Source of the DNA: Cytobacillus massiliigabonensis
GTDB taxonomy: Bacteria > Bacillota > Bacilli > Bacillales > Cytobacillaceae
Reading direction: 5' to 3'
NCBI RefSeq assembly: GCF_900199725.1
Contig: NZ_LT904904.1
Location: forward strand, 2,203,691 to 2,267,690
DNA: 64,000 bases
The notes beneath the pieces are model-generated. The model was given only the letters and a program-made list of their open reading frames with translations, did not search any database and had not been told where the DNA came from. Shown piece after piece: positions 62,856 to 64,000 of the stretch. Position numbers and translations under genes: made by a program. Position 1 is the first letter of the stretch. Every line of letters starts with the position of its first letter.

Positions 62856-63362
62856 GTGGAAAATAAAATCCAGAAAATCTCTGCGAATCTATGGTTTGAT
62901 AAACAAGCTGAAGAAGCGGCAGAATTTTACACAACTATATTTCATCATTCCAAAATAAGGAGAATCATCCGTTATGGAAAAGAAAGGCATAAAATAGATG
63001 GAATAACAGAGGGAACCGCCATGACAGTAGAATTTGAATTAGAGGGGCAAACCTTTGTCGCCTTAAATGGCGGACCGCAATTTAAATTCAATGAAGCAAT
63101 CTCTTTTATTGTTAACTGTGAAACGCAAACAGAAATTGACTATTATTGGGGCAAGCTCTCTGAAGGCGGAGACGAAAAAGCGCAAGTATGCGGCTGGCTG
63201 AAAGATAAATATGGTGTCTCGTGGCAAATCGTTCCATCCAACCTGAATATCTTGTTAAGTGATCCAAATCCTAGAAAAACAGACAGAGTGATGAAAGCAC
63301 TCCTTCAAACGGAGAAAAAAATTGATATGGACGCTTTAATGCGGGCATACGAAGAGGAATGA
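62856..63362 (+). CDS. VOC superfamily protein (PhnB / 3-demethylubiquinone-like)
   Basis: A 168-residue protein of the glyoxalase-fold PhnB type: ISANLWFDKQAEEAAEFYTTIF at the start, GTAMTVEFELEGQTFVALNGG, AISFIVNCETQTEIDYYWGKLSEGG and GWLKDKYGVSWQIVP. The family is named after a methyltransferase-associated domain but members have no proven shared activity. GTG start behind GGAGGG. Confidence 0.82.
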   Translation: MENKIQKISANLWFDKQAEEAAEFYTTIFHHSKIRRIIRYGKERHKIDGITEGTAMTVEFELEGQTFVALNGGPQFKFNEAISFIVNCETQTEIDYYWGKLSEGGDEKAQVCGWLKDKYGVSWQIVPSNLNILLSDPNPRKTDRVMKALLQTEKKIDMDALMRAYEEE

Positions 63363-63459
63363 TTGAGAATAGCTTAGAAACAAATCTATAATTTGAAGTG
63401 AATATTAATGGGAATGATAGCACGTTAGTAAAGCCCGGAAGTTATGGTGAGTTTAAAAA
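63363..63459. other. Short spacer before the tandem repeat array
   Basis: About 100 bases following the VOC gene without a gene or clear terminator; the 51-bp repeat starts at its end. Confidence 0.5.
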
Positions 63460-64000
63460 ATGGTAGAGATGAAGGGTTCATGGCTACCAAAAAACGGAGC
63501 GAGCCGAAAAATGGTAGCCATGTGGCGTTTATGGATCCCGAAAAACGAGGCAAATCGAAAAATGGTAGCCATGATGCGTTCATGGATCCCGAAAAACGAA
63601 GCAAATCGAAAAATGGTAGCAATGAGGAGTTCATGGATCCCGAAAAATGAGGCAAATCGAAAAATGGTAGACATGAGGGTGTTCATGGACCCCAAAAAAC
63701 GAAGCAAATCGAAAAATGGTAGCCATGAGGCGCTCATGGATCCCGAAAAACGAGGCAAATCGAAAAATGGTAGCCATGAGGTGTTCATGGACCCCAAAAA
63801 ACGAAGCAAATCGAAAAATGGTAGCCATGAGGCGCTCATGGATCCCGAAAAATGAAGCAAATCGAAAAATGGTAGACATGAGGGTGTTCATGGACCCCAA
63901 AAAACGAAGCAAATCGAAAAATGGTAGCCATGAGGCGCTCATGGATCCCGAAAAATGAAGCAAGCCGAAAAATGGTAGCCATGAGGAGTTCATGGACCCC
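63460..64000. repeat. 51-bp tandem repeat array, 11 copies, truncated by window end
   Basis: Units starting ATGGTAG occur at 63460, 63511, 63562, 63613, 63664, 63716, 63767, 63818, 63869, 63921 and 63972. The spacing is 51 bases, or 52 in the two copies carrying GAGGGTGTTC. Each copy has a conserved GATCCCGAAAAACGAAGCAAATCG-like part split by variable bases. A four-unit block (205 bases) recurs: the 52-base variant at 63664 returns at 63869. Open frames across the array exist only because 51 is a multiple of 3, and they are broken by variant copies, so no gene is called. Confidence 0.9.

Noticed and set aside
63444..63993. Several overlapping open frames of 68-135 residues on both strands across the tandem repeat
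   Set aside because: They arise because the repeat unit is a multiple of three; variant 52-base copies and stops break each frame, and there is no ribosome binding site or family match.

Overview
The window is low-GC Gram-positive DNA, most likely from an aerobic, motile member of the Bacillaceae (Bacillus sensu lato). Supporting signs are strong AAGGAGG-type ribosome binding sites, frequent GTG and TTG starts, lipoprotein signals of the LxGC type, a CcpA cre-like site, a BirA operator, and relatives of Bacillus YisP, YkvS, YoaE, YoaP and Hmp. No phage, insertion sequence, tRNA, rRNA or CRISPR array was seen.

Region by region. 1-7400 is a branched-chain/aromatic-acid type ABC importer operon (end of livG, livH, livM, binding lipoprotein, livF) with two acyl-CoA ligase-like genes, so uptake is probably coupled to CoA activation. 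7.7-28.9 kb is a mixed block of single genes rich in c-di-GMP enzymes: a PAS-GGDEF-EAL protein, a diguanylate cyclase behind a c-di-GMP-I riboswitch and terminator, an MHYT-GGDEF-EAL protein and an HD-GYP protein. Between them lie a molybdopterin oxidoreductase, MATE exporter, TerC, a YisP-like enzyme, a pseudouridine synthase, an FNT channel, flavohaemoglobin and a membrane-anchored protease.

29.1-40.9 kb is a Gram-positive Pel exopolysaccharide locus: an epimerase-PelD fusion, PelE, a deacetylase-only PelA, PelF and PelG, followed by a CotH / VTC-domain / DUF4956 trio. A convergent secreted GH114/PelA-hydrolase-like glycosidase follows and has its own c-di-GMP-I riboswitch. PelD keeps the RxxD c-di-GMP site but has lost the GGDEF active site, so production and trimming of the polymer both appear tied to the same second messenger.

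41-48.7 kb holds small conserved proteins, a frameshifted lipoprotein gene, bioY-bioB under a BirA-type operator, and a KstD-like flavoprotein with an SRPBCC partner and a TetR regulator. 48.9-60.3 kb is a pentose-type catabolic locus: chemoreceptor, two paralogous sugar-binding lipoproteins, ABC ATPase and permease, an MtnK-type kinase, an MtnA-type isomerase, a DeoR regulator and a class II aldolase. This matches the 5-deoxyribose / methylthioribose disposal route (DHAP shunt) with a dedicated importer and a chemotaxis arm. The window ends with YoaP-like, SelO and VOC-family genes and a 51-bp tandem repeat array that runs off the end.
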